The notes under the pieces are model-generated. The model searched no databases. It saw nothing but the letters and a program-made list of their open reading frames with translations, and was not told the origin of the DNA. 64,000 nucleotides of DNA, taken from UBA1172 sp002457135 (GTDB lineage: Bacteria > Pseudomonadota > Alphaproteobacteria > Puniceispirillales > UBA1172). The stretch is taken from contig CBFIBR010000007.1 of assembly GCA_965660935.1 (NCBI GenBank), positions 6,006 through 70,005 on the forward strand, written 5' to 3'. A program made the position numbers and the translations under genes. This document shows, piece after piece, positions 32,105 to 40,791 of this stretch (position 1 is the stretch's first letter; each line of letters opens with the position of its first letter).

Positions 32105-33388
32105 TTAATTGTTGTGGTAGCCGCGTTCACCATGCTGGGCGAGATCGAGGCCTTCAACCTCAACCCCGTTTGATACCCGGAGCGGAACAAAAGCCCCCAC
32201 CAGCTTGAGAATGGCGAAACTGGCAACAGCGGTCCAGATAAAGGTAATGGCAACGCAGGTCAGCTGAACCATGAACTGCTCGCCCATGGAAACGCCCTCA
32301 GCCAGGCCAGCACCCGAAAACCCTTCGGTCGCCAGCACAGCCACCATCAGGCTGCCCAGAATACCGCCGACACCGTGGACAGCGAAGACATCCAGCGAGT
32401 CGTCAATATTCAGTTTGCCGCGAATCAGATCAACAGCAAAATAACACACAAGCCCGCCACCAAAACCGAGGATCAGCCCGCCGGGAATACCGATAAACCC
32501 TGATGCCGGGGTCACCGTGGCGAGGCCTGCAACCATGCCGGTTGCAATACCAACCAGCGACGGGCGACCAAAACGGAGCCATTCCGCCAACATCCAGACC
32601 AGCGCACCAACAGCAGCGGCGATATGCGTGACCATTATGGCCATGCCCGCATTCTGGCCCGCCGCAAGGGCAGAACCGCCATTGAACCCGAACCAGCCGA
32701 CCCACAGCATGGAGGCACCGATCATGGTCAGGATAGGACTATGGGGAGGGTTGAGGAGGGCGGGAAAACCGGCCCGCTTGCCCAGCACGATGGCAACCAC
32801 CAGCGCGGCGGTCCCGGCCGTGGTATGCACAACAATGCCGCCGGCAAAATCCATGACACCCCAGCCCGCCATGATGCCGCCACCCCAGACCCAGTTGGTG
32901 ACAGGGGCATAGACAACAAGCAGCCAGAGGATCGAAAACCCGAGGACAGCGGCAAAATTCATCCGTTCAACATAAGCGCCGATGATCAGCGCCGGGGTGA
33001 TGACGGCAAAGGTCATCTGAAAGACAGCAAAGACGCTTTCAGGAATGGTGCCGACCTCGCTATCAAGCGTGATGGCCCCCATCATGACATTGCCAAGCCC
33101 GCCAACCCAGCCGCCACCATCACCGGAAAAGGCAAGCGAATACCCGGCAATGACCCAGGTTACCGAACAGACGCAAGCCAGCGCAAAGTGATGCATCAGC
33201 ACCGAAACAACGTTGCGCGGCTGGACCAGCCCGGCGTAAAACAGCGCCAGCCCGGGCAGGGTCATGAACAACACCAGCGCGGTTGACGTCAGTATCCAGG
33301 CGGTATCACCGCTATCAACAGCGGCATGTGCGAGGGAAGGAAAAAGGGCCACCATAAGGGCGGCGACAATATGTCGGGACATCATCAT
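32105..33388 (-). CDS. amtB: Ammonium transporter AmtB
   Basis: Ammonium channel of 427 residues in the inner membrane. A signal peptide (MMMSRHIVAALMVALFPSLAHA) precedes eleven predicted helices. Seen: LPGLALFYAGLVQ, FVWSILWLL-like helices, WGGGIMAGWGVMDFAGG with the conserved Asp, GWFGFNGGSAL, and VHGVGGILGSL with the second pore His. Three ATGs in a row start the gene (33388, 33385, 33382); the first is used. The leader of about 100 bp to the next gene is AT-rich; no convincing sigma-54 site was found. Confidence 0.93.
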   Translation of the reverse strand: MMMSRHIVAALMVALFPSLAHAAVDSGDTAWILTSTALVLFMTLPGLALFYAGLVQPRNVVSVLMHHFALACVCSVTWVIAGYSLAFSGDGGGWVGGLGNVMMGAITLDSEVGTIPESVFAVFQMTFAVITPALIIGAYVERMNFAAVLGFSILWLLVVYAPVTNWVWGGGIMAGWGVMDFAGGIVVHTTAGTAALVVAIVLGKRAGFPALLNPPHSPILTMIGASMLWVGWFGFNGGSALAAGQNAGMAIMVTHIAAAVGALVWMLAEWLRFGRPSLVGIATGMVAGLATVTPASGFIGIPGGLILGFGGGLVCYFAVDLIRGKLNIDDSLDVFAVHGVGGILGSLMVAVLATEGFSGAGLAEGVSMGEQFMVQLTCVAITFIWTAVASFAILKLVGAFVPLRVSNGVEVEGLDLAQHGERGYHNN

Positions 33389-33491
33389 TGCATATAACCT
33401 GTTAATATAATTTCGTAAAACTATATCAAATTTCATTAATACGCAATATTTTCGTGTTTTCTGCCACACTGGATCATGCCTGGCTGAATAG

Positions 33492-34643
33492 TCAGGGGGT
33501 CGGGATGGTTTCTTCACGCAGGATGGATCGCCCGACCCTCGTGATATCACGATGACCGCAGAGCGCCATGGTGGTGTCCATTTCCTTGCGCATGATTTCC
33601 AGCGCCTGGCTGACCCCGGCACGGCCACCAGCCCCCAACCCCCAGGTAAAGGCGCGGCCGATCATGGTACCCCGCGCACCCAGCGCCCAGGCCTTCAGGA
33701 CATCCTGCCCCGAACGGATACCGCCATCCATCCAGACCTCAACCTTGTCGCCGACAGCATCAACGATTTCAGGCAGGATCGATATTGAACTGGAGGCACT
33801 GTCCAGCTGGCGGCCCCCATGGTTGGAAACAACGATCGCATCGGCCCCGGTGCGGGCGGCCATATCAGCATCCTCGGCATCCAGAATGCCCTTCAGGATG
33901 ATCTTGCCCCCCCACCAGTCCTGTATCCGCTTGACGTCATCCCAGTCCAGCCTCGGGTCGAACTGCTCGGCGGTCCATGCCCCCAGCGATGACATATCGG
34001 TGATGCCCTCAACATGGCCGACAATATTGCCGAACTGGCGGCGTTTTGTGCCGAGCATGCCCATGCACCAGCGTGGATGCATGGCCAGATCGATCATGTT
34101 CCTGATGGTCAGTTTCGGCGGTGTCGACAGGCCGTTCTTGATATCACGATGCCGCTGGCTAAGGATTTGCAGATCAAGGGTCAGCACCAGTGCGGAACAC
34201 CCCGCATCCCTGGCCCGTGCCAGCAGGCGGCGGGAAAAATCATGATCCCGCATGAAATAGAGCTGGAACCAGAACGGTGCGTTTGTGTGTTCGGCGACAT
34301 CCTCAATAGAGCAGACCGACATGGTCGACAGCGTGAACGGAACGCCAAACGCCTCAGCGGCCTGGGCGGCGAGAATCTCGCCATCAGCATGCTGCATGCC
34401 CGTCAACCCGACCGGGGCCAGCGCAACCGGCATGGTGACATCCTCACCCACCATTTTCGTGGCCAGCGTGCGGTTCGTCATATCAACGGCAACACGCTGG
34501 CGAAACCGGATCTGGTCCAGATCGCTGTTATTGCGATTGAGCGTGCTTTCGGTATAGGCCCCCGACACGGCGTAGTCATAAAACATCCTGGGTACACGCT
34601 TTTTCGCCAGATGCTGCAGCTCTTCAATAGTGGTAATCGTCAT
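33492..34643 (-). CDS. FMN-dependent alpha-hydroxy acid dehydrogenase (LldD/glycolate oxidase family)
   Basis: Protein of 383 residues with the FMN TIM barrel of L-lactate dehydrogenase and glycolate oxidase. Family blocks: PRMFYDYAVSGAYTESTLNRN, PVALAPVGLTGMQHADGE, the active-site signature VVSNHGGRQLDS with the catalytic His, and DGGIRSGQDVLKAWALGARG. The natural substrate (lactate, glycolate, mandelate) cannot be fixed. GAGGAT lies upstream of the ATG at 34643; an ATG at 34673 would add ten residues. Confidence 0.93.
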   Translation of the reverse strand: MTITTIEELQHLAKKRVPRMFYDYAVSGAYTESTLNRNNSDLDQIRFRQRVAVDMTNRTLATKMVGEDVTMPVALAPVGLTGMQHADGEILAAQAAEAFGVPFTLSTMSVCSIEDVAEHTNAPFWFQLYFMRDHDFSRRLLARARDAGCSALVLTLDLQILSQRHRDIKNGLSTPPKLTIRNMIDLAMHPRWCMGMLGTKRRQFGNIVGHVEGITDMSSLGAWTAEQFDPRLDWDDVKRIQDWWGGKIILKGILDAEDADMAARTGADAIVVSNHGGRQLDSASSSISILPEIVDAVGDKVEVWMDGGIRSGQDVLKAWALGARGTMIGRAFTWGLGAGGRAGVSQALEIMRKEMDTTMALCGHRDITRVGRSILREETIPTP

Positions 34644-34846
34644 GCCGTAAATATCCTCAACCTCAAGGGACACTATAGTGAACTCCCCGGTTGCTGAAAA
34701 CAGTTGTTTAAAGGCAGCAAAAGGCGCGGTGGAAGCAGGGGCGATGGTGCGCCTGACAGCATCACGGATGCGATTGCCAGTTAACGCAATTTTAATCAGT
34801 GGTGATTTAGACTGACCAGAACCGAACAGAACAGGGAGGGTCGGTC

Positions 34847-35401
34847 ATGATCAAGCTAACAAAACACCTTATGGCTGGGGCAGGTTTTAGCTGGGCCGCG
34901 TTGCTGGTAGCCACAACAGGGCTGGTATCAGCAGCACATAGCTGGCCAATGAAGGCAGAGGCAGGGCAATCATCCCAGCCGCTGGTTCTGGTGGCAGATG
35001 ATCAGTATGGAAATACCCCGCTCCATAAAGCTGTAGTTATTGAAAATCTTGAAGCAATATCTGATCTGCTGGCGGCTGGTGCTGATATGGAGGCGCGTGA
35101 TCAGTTTGGTGCTACCCCCCTGCATTATGCGGCATCTGGAGGAAGCCCTGAAGTGATCACCACCCTGCTGGCGGCTGGTGCTGATTTGAGGGCGCAGGCT
35201 CAGGTTGATGTTACCCCGCTGCATATAGCGGCATCTAGAGGAAGCCCTGAAGCAATCACCACTCTGCTGGCTGCCGGGGCTGATCCCCTGGCCAGAGACA
35301 TGGGAGGGCGAAGGCCTATTGATTGGGTGGGAGAGGATAGCAGCCTTTATGACACCGCGGCCTATTGGCAGTTGAATGATGCTACATTAAACAGCCAGTA
35401 G
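34847..35401 (+). CDS. Exported ankyrin-repeat protein
   Basis: Protein of 184 residues: a signal peptide (about 1-36) and three to four ankyrin repeats (YGNTPLHKAV, FGATPLHYAA, VDVTPLHIAA, each with LLAAGAD). The middle repeats are encoded by a 99-bp tandem repeat with high nucleotide identity, pointing to recent duplication. Ankyrin repeats bind proteins; the partner is unknown. GGGAGGGTC is a good ribosome site just upstream. It is monocistronic. Confidence 0.88.
   Translation: MIKLTKHLMAGAGFSWAALLVATTGLVSAAHSWPMKAEAGQSSQPLVLVADDQYGNTPLHKAVVIENLEAISDLLAAGADMEARDQFGATPLHYAASGGSPEVITTLLAAGADLRAQAQVDVTPLHIAASRGSPEAITTLLAAGADPLARDMGGRRPIDWVGEDSSLYDTAAYWQLNDATLNSQ
35066..35263. repeat. 99-bp tandem repeat coding for ankyrin units
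   Basis: Units start with CTGCTGGCGGCTGGTGCTGA at 35066 and 35165, with a partial third at 35264. The spacing is exactly 99 bp (33 codons, one ankyrin repeat). Confidence 0.9.
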
Positions 35402-35485
35402 GTGCGGATTACGCCGCTGTCATGCCATGCCGCTGGCGGCCATGCATGCCGAAAGCCTGAAACTTTGCTGGAAAAGGTAGGGCGA

Positions 35486-35561
<76 letters not shown>

Positions 35562-35579
35562 ACTGGGGGCCTTATACCG

Positions 35580-37073
35580 TCAATCGGGCTGATTTGGCAA
35601 TGGTGTGGCGGTGTCGTCTGCTGGTGCGACGGGGAGGGTGTTTTTCGCCATGCGCCAGTCNNNNNNNNNNNNNNNNNNNNNNNNNNNNNNNNNNNNNNNN
35701 NNNNNNNNNNNNNNNNNNNNNNNNNNNNNNNNNNNNNNNNNNNNNNNNNNNNNNNNNNNNAGGGCGGCGAACGCTTCACAGGATGGGCAATGCGGCCCCC
35801 ACTCTGCTGTGGTGGCCCCGCATTGACGGCAGGTCCAGGCCGCTGAACGGGGCGCTCTGGCGGCTTCCTCCAGGCAATAGCGGGGGTCGGGCCAGTCATC
35901 GGCGGCGGCATCTTCTGGTGCGTTACGCCCGACTTCGGCCAGCACTGACCACAGCACAGCATCACGCTCAGCGGTGGAGACCAGCTCCGCCAGGCGGCGA
36001 GCCTCCCCCCACAACATCAGCTTGAGGGCAATGGTGGCGCAGGCGCTGATCGCCTCCAGCCGGTTGCCGCCACGATCCGAAAGCCGCATCAGCCGGGCCA
36101 GGCTGGCGGCATCCTCACCGCCCCAGCAATCCATCAGCCGGGCCGCGAGATCAGGATGGGGGGTATCGAGAAAGGCTTTCTCCAGCAGGCTGACAGCCTT
36201 CCTTTTTTTGCCGCGTTGCATGTGGATATCCGCAGCCTCAAGCACGGCGGGGGTCAGGCCCGGATGATGCTTGAGCGCGTTTTCGAGTGACGACAGGATT
36301 ATGCCCTCATCCTTGCCGGTAGTCTCCCCCCTCTCCATAAGGGAACGGGCGAGCTGATAATGCAGCACGGCAAGCGCAATATCGGTTTCCCGCATTGCCT
36401 CTTTTGAGTTAGCACCGGATTGGCGGTGGCGTTTGGCCTCCTCCAGCGCGGTGATCGCCTCCCGCCAGTTGCCGTGGCGGGCCTCCAGCGCGAACAGCGC
36501 CCGGGCCAGTCCGGGTTCATTCCGGCGGGTGGCAAAGGCGGCACGCCCGGCCTCCAGCGCGGCTTCATCATCACCGGCCTCAGCCCGCAGGCGCATGGTC
36601 CCGGCATGGCCAAGCCAGGCGGTGGCCCTGTTATCGGTGAGCTGGCCAAAAAAACGGCTGGCGGCTTCGGTATCGCCCTTGAGGGTGGCGACCTGGGCAT
36701 CCAGCAGGCCGGTGAGGGTATTGCCCCCGGTCAGTCGGCGGGCGCGGCGGGCGTTTTTGGCGGCTTCGTGCTGATCGCCGACTGCCGCCGCAACCAGCCC
36801 CAGCGCCAGGGCCTGCTGGCCTTCCTCCTGACGGCGATTGCGGATACGGCCACTGAGCCGCCCCGGCAGCCCCGCCAGAAACGAAAGCAGGCGATCCATC
36901 ATGACCACCAGAAAAATGATGGCTGCCATCACCGTGACCAGCAGGCTGGTCTGAACCTCAACCCTGTAGCCAAGCCACTGGATCACGGTCTTGCCATCCT
37001 GACTGGCCAGGAAACTGGCGGCATAGCCAGCCAGCAGGATCAGGACCGCAATCGTCACCAGACGCTTCAGCAT
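35580..37073 (-). CDS. hemY: HemY-like TPR membrane protein, interrupted by an assembly gap
   Basis: Two N-terminal membrane helices (about 5-22 and 43-63) with the HemY_N motif around GKTVIQWLGYRVEVQTS, then TPR-like helices (ALEEAKRHR, LAVLHYQLARSLMERG, ALKHHPGLTPAVLEAA) and a C-terminal zinc-ribbon-like WTCRQCGATTAEWGPHCPSC. It follows hemC, hemD and the mic60-like gene; its role in heme synthesis or envelope function is not settled. A run of 100 N falls near the 3' end; flanking codons stay in frame and read ...AFAAL|DWRMAKN..., as in homologues, so stop 35580 is probably real. Confidence 0.8.
   Translation of the reverse strand: MLKRLVTIAVLILLAGYAASFLASQDGKTVIQWLGYRVEVQTSLLVTVMAAIIFLVVMMDRLLSFLAGLPGRLSGRIRNRRQEEGQQALALGLVAAAVGDQHEAAKNARRARRLTGGNTLTGLLDAQVATLKGDTEAASRFFGQLTDNRATAWLGHAGTMRLRAEAGDDEAALEAGRAAFATRRNEPGLARALFALEARHGNWREAITALEEAKRHRQSGANSKEAMRETDIALAVLHYQLARSLMERGETTGKDEGIILSSLENALKHHPGLTPAVLEAADIHMQRGKKRKAVSLLEKAFLDTPHPDLAARLMDCWGGEDAASLARLMRLSDRGGNRLEAISACATIALKLMLWGEARRLAELVSTAERDAVLWSVLAEVGRNAPEDAAADDWPDPRYCLEEAARAPRSAAWTCRQCGATTAEWGPHCPSCEAFAAXXXXXXXXXXXXXXXXXXXXXXXXXXXXXXXXXXDWRMAKNTLPVAPADDTATPLPNQPD
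35661..35760. other. Assembly gap (100 N)
   Basis: Exactly 100 undetermined bases, the usual placeholder for a gap of unknown size. It falls inside the 3' part of hemY. Confidence 0.99.
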
Positions 37074-37076
37074 GGT

Positions 37077-37841
37077 CTATTCCTCATCAATCCGGGTAAT
37101 CTGAAGCGCATTACCGAGGAAAGACCACCATGAGCCGCCATCACTGCCGCTATCCCGAGGGGCCGGGGCCGGAGTGGTATCAGGTTCGGCGGTCCCGGTG
37201 ACAGGATCGGGGGCTGGCCGGGTCTCAGCCTCAGCGATGCGGGCGCTGGTTTCAGCAAGGTCAGCTTCCAGTTGGTCGAGCCGCGCGATCAGGGCCGGGT
37301 CAATATCACCGGATCTGGGGGCATCAGCCTTGATCTGGTCCAATGCCGTGGTGAGACCGGCCAGCCCTTCTTCAAGTGATTGCAGCCGGGTTGACAGGCG
37401 TTGTTCGAGCGCGGTGAGGTCATCGGCGGTGTTGGCACTGGACAGCGTGGCGATCGCCGCTTCATTCTGCGACAGACGCTGTTGCAATGCCAACCGCGCC
37501 ATCTCGCTATCCACAAGGCTGCTGGCCAGCCGCCGGTTTTCCAGCGCGGTGTACCCGGCGACCCCTGCGGCAATCAGGCCAATAACCAGCGCGGCCAGAA
37601 CAAGGGCCGGTGGCCGTGAAGGGGTGGCCGTTTCGGGGGCAGAACCGGGCCGGGCCGTATCCTCGCCTGAGTTAGCCTTATTGCCCCTATCACTAAAGGA
37701 AGTGTCTTTTCGCGGCTGGTCAGGGGCAGGTTCATCCGGCATCACCACCGCCTCACCCTCAATGACGGTTTCCGTCACGGGTTCGGGTGCTTTTTTCTTC
37801 ACGCTGTTTCGTGATGGCTGTTTTTTGGCCTTGCTGGTCAT
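37077..37841 (-). CDS. Mic60/mitofilin-like membrane protein, shortened
   Basis: Protein of 254 residues: a basic, Pro-rich N terminus, one membrane helix (about 78-98) and a long coiled coil (about 103-205) rich in Ala, Leu and Glu, then an acidic Pro linker and WWSFLGNALQITRIDEE. Position between hemD and hemY is that of the alphaproteobacterial Mic60 homologue (COG4223), which shapes intracytoplasmic membranes. Usual members exceed 350 residues and end in a mitofilin domain; here the stop follows the VRR-like stretch and hemY begins 3 bp later. Confidence 0.7.
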   Translation of the reverse strand: MTSKAKKQPSRNSVKKKAPEPVTETVIEGEAVVMPDEPAPDQPRKDTSFSDRGNKANSGEDTARPGSAPETATPSRPPALVLAALVIGLIAAGVAGYTALENRRLASSLVDSEMARLALQQRLSQNEAAIATLSSANTADDLTALEQRLSTRLQSLEEGLAGLTTALDQIKADAPRSGDIDPALIARLDQLEADLAETSARIAEAETRPAPDPVTGTAEPDTTPAPAPRDSGSDGGSWWSFLGNALQITRIDEE

Positions 37842-37847
37842 GCCTTT

Positions 37848-38600
37848 TTAACCCCTGCCGTCTTTTATCGGGTGATCATGCATGATGGCATCAATCGCGG
37901 CATCCAGCATGGCTGACCGTTTCGGCTGATCAGCTATTCTGATGGTATGCCAGTCTTCACCGCAAAGTCCAGCCGCCCTCTGGCTGATGGCAATCATGGT
38001 CATGCCCGCCTGTTTTGCCTCCAGCCCATGGTGGCTCAGCAGCCGGGTGAAATGCTCACCGGCCCGGCCTGAATGCGCCAGCACCACGGCCACTGCATCA
38101 TCCCGGATAAGCGACAGCACCTCAGGGGTGAAATCATCAACCGTTGCCGCCTCATAGACCGCCAGCCGTTCTGCCTGGATACCGTGATCATCCAGCGCAC
38201 GCTTGATGTTGAACCCGGTATCCACCGCCGAGGCCCAGAGCAGCCTGGGATGATCGCTGAAACCGTCATGGGCGCGGATCATCCCGGTCAGGCCATCACC
38301 GTCACCCGGGCCGGTGATCACCGTGGTAAAACCAGCCTTGCGGGCCTCGCCCGAGGTGGTGTTGCCGACACAGAAACACGGCAGGCTGAGAAAACCGGGA
38401 TCCCTGATCAGGGCGGCGGCGTGGCGGCTGGTCAGCACCACCCCGTCAAAGCCGCTGGCATCAGGCCATTCCGGCGAAAGCGCGCGGATTTCCAGCATCG
38501 GCGCGCTGATCGCCCTTGCCCCGCGTTGTTCCAGCAAGGTGATATCCCTTGCTGCATCGTCGCGTGGTCGCGTCGTCAGGATGAGGCGAGGTGGAGCCAC
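37848..38600 (-). CDS. hemD: Uroporphyrinogen-III synthase HemD
   Basis: Protein of 250 residues that closes and inverts ring D of hydroxymethylbilane. Sequence conservation in HemD is low, but LILTTRPRDDA at the start, GVVLTSRHAAALI, CVGNTTSGEARKAGF and the late ISQRAAGLCGEDW fit the two-lobed family. It follows hemC by 5 bp and precedes the mic60-like gene by 6 bp. Confidence 0.88.
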   Translation of the reverse strand: MAPPRLILTTRPRDDAARDITLLEQRGARAISAPMLEIRALSPEWPDASGFDGVVLTSRHAAALIRDPGFLSLPCFCVGNTTSGEARKAGFTTVITGPGDGDGLTGMIRAHDGFSDHPRLLWASAVDTGFNIKRALDDHGIQAERLAVYEAATVDDFTPEVLSLIRDDAVAVVLAHSGRAGEHFTRLLSHHGLEAKQAGMTMIAISQRAAGLCGEDWHTIRIADQPKRSAMLDAAIDAIMHDHPIKDGRG

Positions 38601-38605
38601 GGTGA

Positions 38606-39580
38606 TCAGCCCCCTGTTTCAGCCAGAAACGCCCTTCCGCCAGCCTGTTCGAGCAAATCGCTGGCGAGGCGCTGGCCAAGGGCTGCGGCATCATCAGCTT
38701 GAGCCTCACCGGCGGCGAAGAAAGCCTGGCTGCCATCAGGGCTGAACAACGCCGCCTTCATGGTGAGCCTGTTATCAAATCGGGCCGAGGCACCGATCGG
38801 GGTGCGGCAGGTTCCATCCAGCGCCGCCAGCAGGGCGCGTTCGGCGGTCAGCTCAATGGCGGTGGGCGGGTGATCCAGCCCTTTCAATGCGGTGAGGACG
38901 GCATCACGCCGGGGGCTGCCATCAGGGGCAAGCGCCTGAACAGCAATCGCCCCCTGACCGGCGGCGGGCAGAAAGATATCTTCAGCAATCGGGTGGATTT
39001 CAGTGGTGCTTATACCCAGCCTGTTCGTCCCAAGCCTGTTCATGCCCGCCATGGCCAGGATGATGGCATCATAATCACCATCGGCCAGTTGCTGGAGCCG
39101 TGAGTTGACGTTGCCCCTCAAGAGGCGTATCCGCAGGTCAGGACGGCGTGATTTGAGCATGGCTGATCGCCGGACCGAGGCTGTCCCCACCACGGCACCA
39201 TCGGGCAGATCGTCAATGCGCGGGAACGGGCCGATCAGCGCATCGCGCCTGTCCTCACGCTCCAGAAAAGCGGCGATGATGGTGCCTTCGGCGAAATCAG
39301 ACTCCATGTCCTTGGCGGAATGGACCGCGGCCTCAGCCCGGCCATCGAGCATGGCGGCCTCCAGCGTTTTCACGAACAGCCCCTTGCCGCCCAGCTCCGC
39401 CAGGGAACGGTCCAGCACTTCATCACCGCGTGTCGACAGCGCCTCAATGGCACAGGCGATCTGATCCGGCCCCTGATCCAGTCTGCGGGCAACCTCATGG
39501 GTCTGGGCCATCGCCAGTTGCGATGCCCTGCTGGCCAGCCTGACGGGATTTTCTTTGGAAATTGGCGCGGTTTCAATCAT
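38606..39580 (-). CDS. hemC: Porphobilinogen deaminase HemC
   Basis: Hydroxymethylbilane synthase of 324 residues. Seen: VRLASRASQLAMAQTHEVA at the N terminus, LGGKGLFVKTLEAAMLDG, AVHSAKDMES with the catalytic Asp region, GTASVRRSAMLKSRRPDL, and the dipyrromethane-cofactor Cys in LDGTCRTPIGA. A 15-bp duplication adds NRLGT beside NRLGI. The start at 39580 follows AAGAAAGG; ATG 39604 is possible. Divergent from tsaD. Confidence 0.94.
   Translation of the reverse strand: MIETAPISKENPVRLASRASQLAMAQTHEVARRLDQGPDQIACAIEALSTRGDEVLDRSLAELGGKGLFVKTLEAAMLDGRAEAAVHSAKDMESDFAEGTIIAAFLEREDRRDALIGPFPRIDDLPDGAVVGTASVRRSAMLKSRRPDLRIRLLRGNVNSRLQQLADGDYDAIILAMAGMNRLGTNRLGISTTEIHPIAEDIFLPAAGQGAIAVQALAPDGSPRRDAVLTALKGLDHPPTAIELTAERALLAALDGTCRTPIGASARFDNRLTMKAALFSPDGSQAFFAAGEAQADDAAALGQRLASDLLEQAGGRAFLAETGG
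39011..39040. repeat. 15-bp tandem duplication in hemC
   Basis: TATACCCAGCCTGTT and CGTCCCAAGCCTGTT are adjacent; on the coding strand they give NRLGT-NRLGI. Confidence 0.75.
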
Positions 39581-39695
39581 GCCTTTCTTTACCAAGGGGG
39601 CCATGCTTTGGTAAAGGGAAATAGACGGGCTGATGCAATTGGCATCCCTGCCCCCTCATGCCGGTATCGTTGCCGGCAGGAAAAGGAATAACCGC

Positions 39696-40787
39696 GTGAC
39701 CGATTATATTCTCGGCATCGAAACAAGCTGTGATGAGACTGCGGCCGCGATTGTCGGCAGTGACGGGGCGATCCGCGCCAATATCGTGGCCAGCCAGATC
39801 AGCGAGCATCAGCGCCATGGCGGGGTTGTCCCCGAAGTTGCCGCCCGCGCGCATCTGAGCCAGATCGGCCGTGTCATTGATGAGGCCTTTGCCACCGCCG
39901 GGATGGACATGACCGGCATCAGCGCGGTTGCGGCCACGGGCGGGCCGGGGCTGATCGGCGGTGTTCTGGTGGGGGCTGTCGCCGCCAAGGCCATGGCCTT
40001 TGGTCAGGGGGTTCCGTTCTATGCCATCAATCACCTTGAGGGCCATGCCCTGTCGGCGCGGCTGACCGAGGGCGTTGAATTTCCCTTCCTCCTCCTGCTG
40101 GTATCGGGTGGCCATACCCAGTTGCTGGAGGTTGTATCACCGGGGCAGTATCACCGCCTTGGCACCACCCTCGATGATGCCGCCGGGGAGGCCTTTGACA
40201 AATCCGCCAAGGTCATGGGGCTGGGCATGCCCGGCGGTCCCGCGATTGAGTCCGCCGCCGCCATGGGGGATGATCGTGCGGTGACCCTGCCGCGCCCGCT
40301 GGCGGGTAAGCCGGGGTGCCATTTTTCCTTTTCGGGCATGAAAACCGCTGTCCTGACGGCGTGGCGCGGGGCGATTGCTGATCTGCCCGAGGGTCATGAA
40401 CGTCAGGCGCGGATTGCTGATCTTGCTGCCTCACTCCAGCGCGCTGTTGGCGATAGTCTGGCTGGCCAGTCTGCCAAGGCCATGGCAATGTTCCGTGAAC
40501 GCCATCCCCATCAGCAACAGCCCGGCTTTGTGGTGGCTGGCGGGGTGGCCGCCAATCGCACGATCCGGTCCATGCTGGCGCAAAAGGCCGATGAAAACGG
40601 GTTTGGATTTTTTGCACCGCCGCCTCAGCTTTGCACCGATAATGCTGCTATGATCGCCTGGGCCGCCATGGAACGCCGCAACGCCGGTCTGCCTGCCGAT
40701 GGGCTTGATTTTGAGCCGCGACCACGCTGGCCGCTGGACCCTGAGGCTGCACCGCCGCCAGGCCGGAATAACCGGAAGGGGAAGTGA
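39696..40787 (+). CDS. tsaD: tRNA threonylcarbamoyladenosine synthase subunit TsaD, GTG start
   Basis: ASKHA-fold enzyme of 363 residues that, with TsaB and TsaE, adds threonylcarbamoyl to A37 of ANN-decoding tRNAs. Seen: ILGIETSCDETAAAIV, HLSQIGRVIDEA, NHLEGHALSARL with metal-binding His residues, LLVSGGHTQLLEV, DDAAGEAFDKSAKVMGLGMPGGP and LCTDNAAMIAW. The GTG at 39696 matches the family start and has AAGGAATAA upstream; an upstream ATG would add a non-homologous leader. Followed by gpsA after 4 bp. Confidence 0.95.
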   Translation: MTDYILGIETSCDETAAAIVGSDGAIRANIVASQISEHQRHGGVVPEVAARAHLSQIGRVIDEAFATAGMDMTGISAVAATGGPGLIGGVLVGAVAAKAMAFGQGVPFYAINHLEGHALSARLTEGVEFPFLLLLVSGGHTQLLEVVSPGQYHRLGTTLDDAAGEAFDKSAKVMGLGMPGGPAIESAAAMGDDRAVTLPRPLAGKPGCHFSFSGMKTAVLTAWRGAIADLPEGHERQARIADLAASLQRAVGDSLAGQSAKAMAMFRERHPHQQQPGFVVAGGVAANRTIRSMLAQKADENGFGFFAPPPQLCTDNAAMIAWAAMERRNAGLPADGLDFEPRPRWPLDPEAAPPPGRNNRKGK

Positions 40788-40791
40788 ACTA

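Noticed and set aside
33389..33491. Sigma-54 promoter upstream of amtB
   Set aside because: A TGGCA and a TTGC occur on the minus strand but their spacing is far from the required 10 bases between GG and GC.
35761..37073. Separate gene ending at the gap edge
   Set aside because: The frame and the HemY-like motif continue across the N run, so one interrupted gene is more likely than two.
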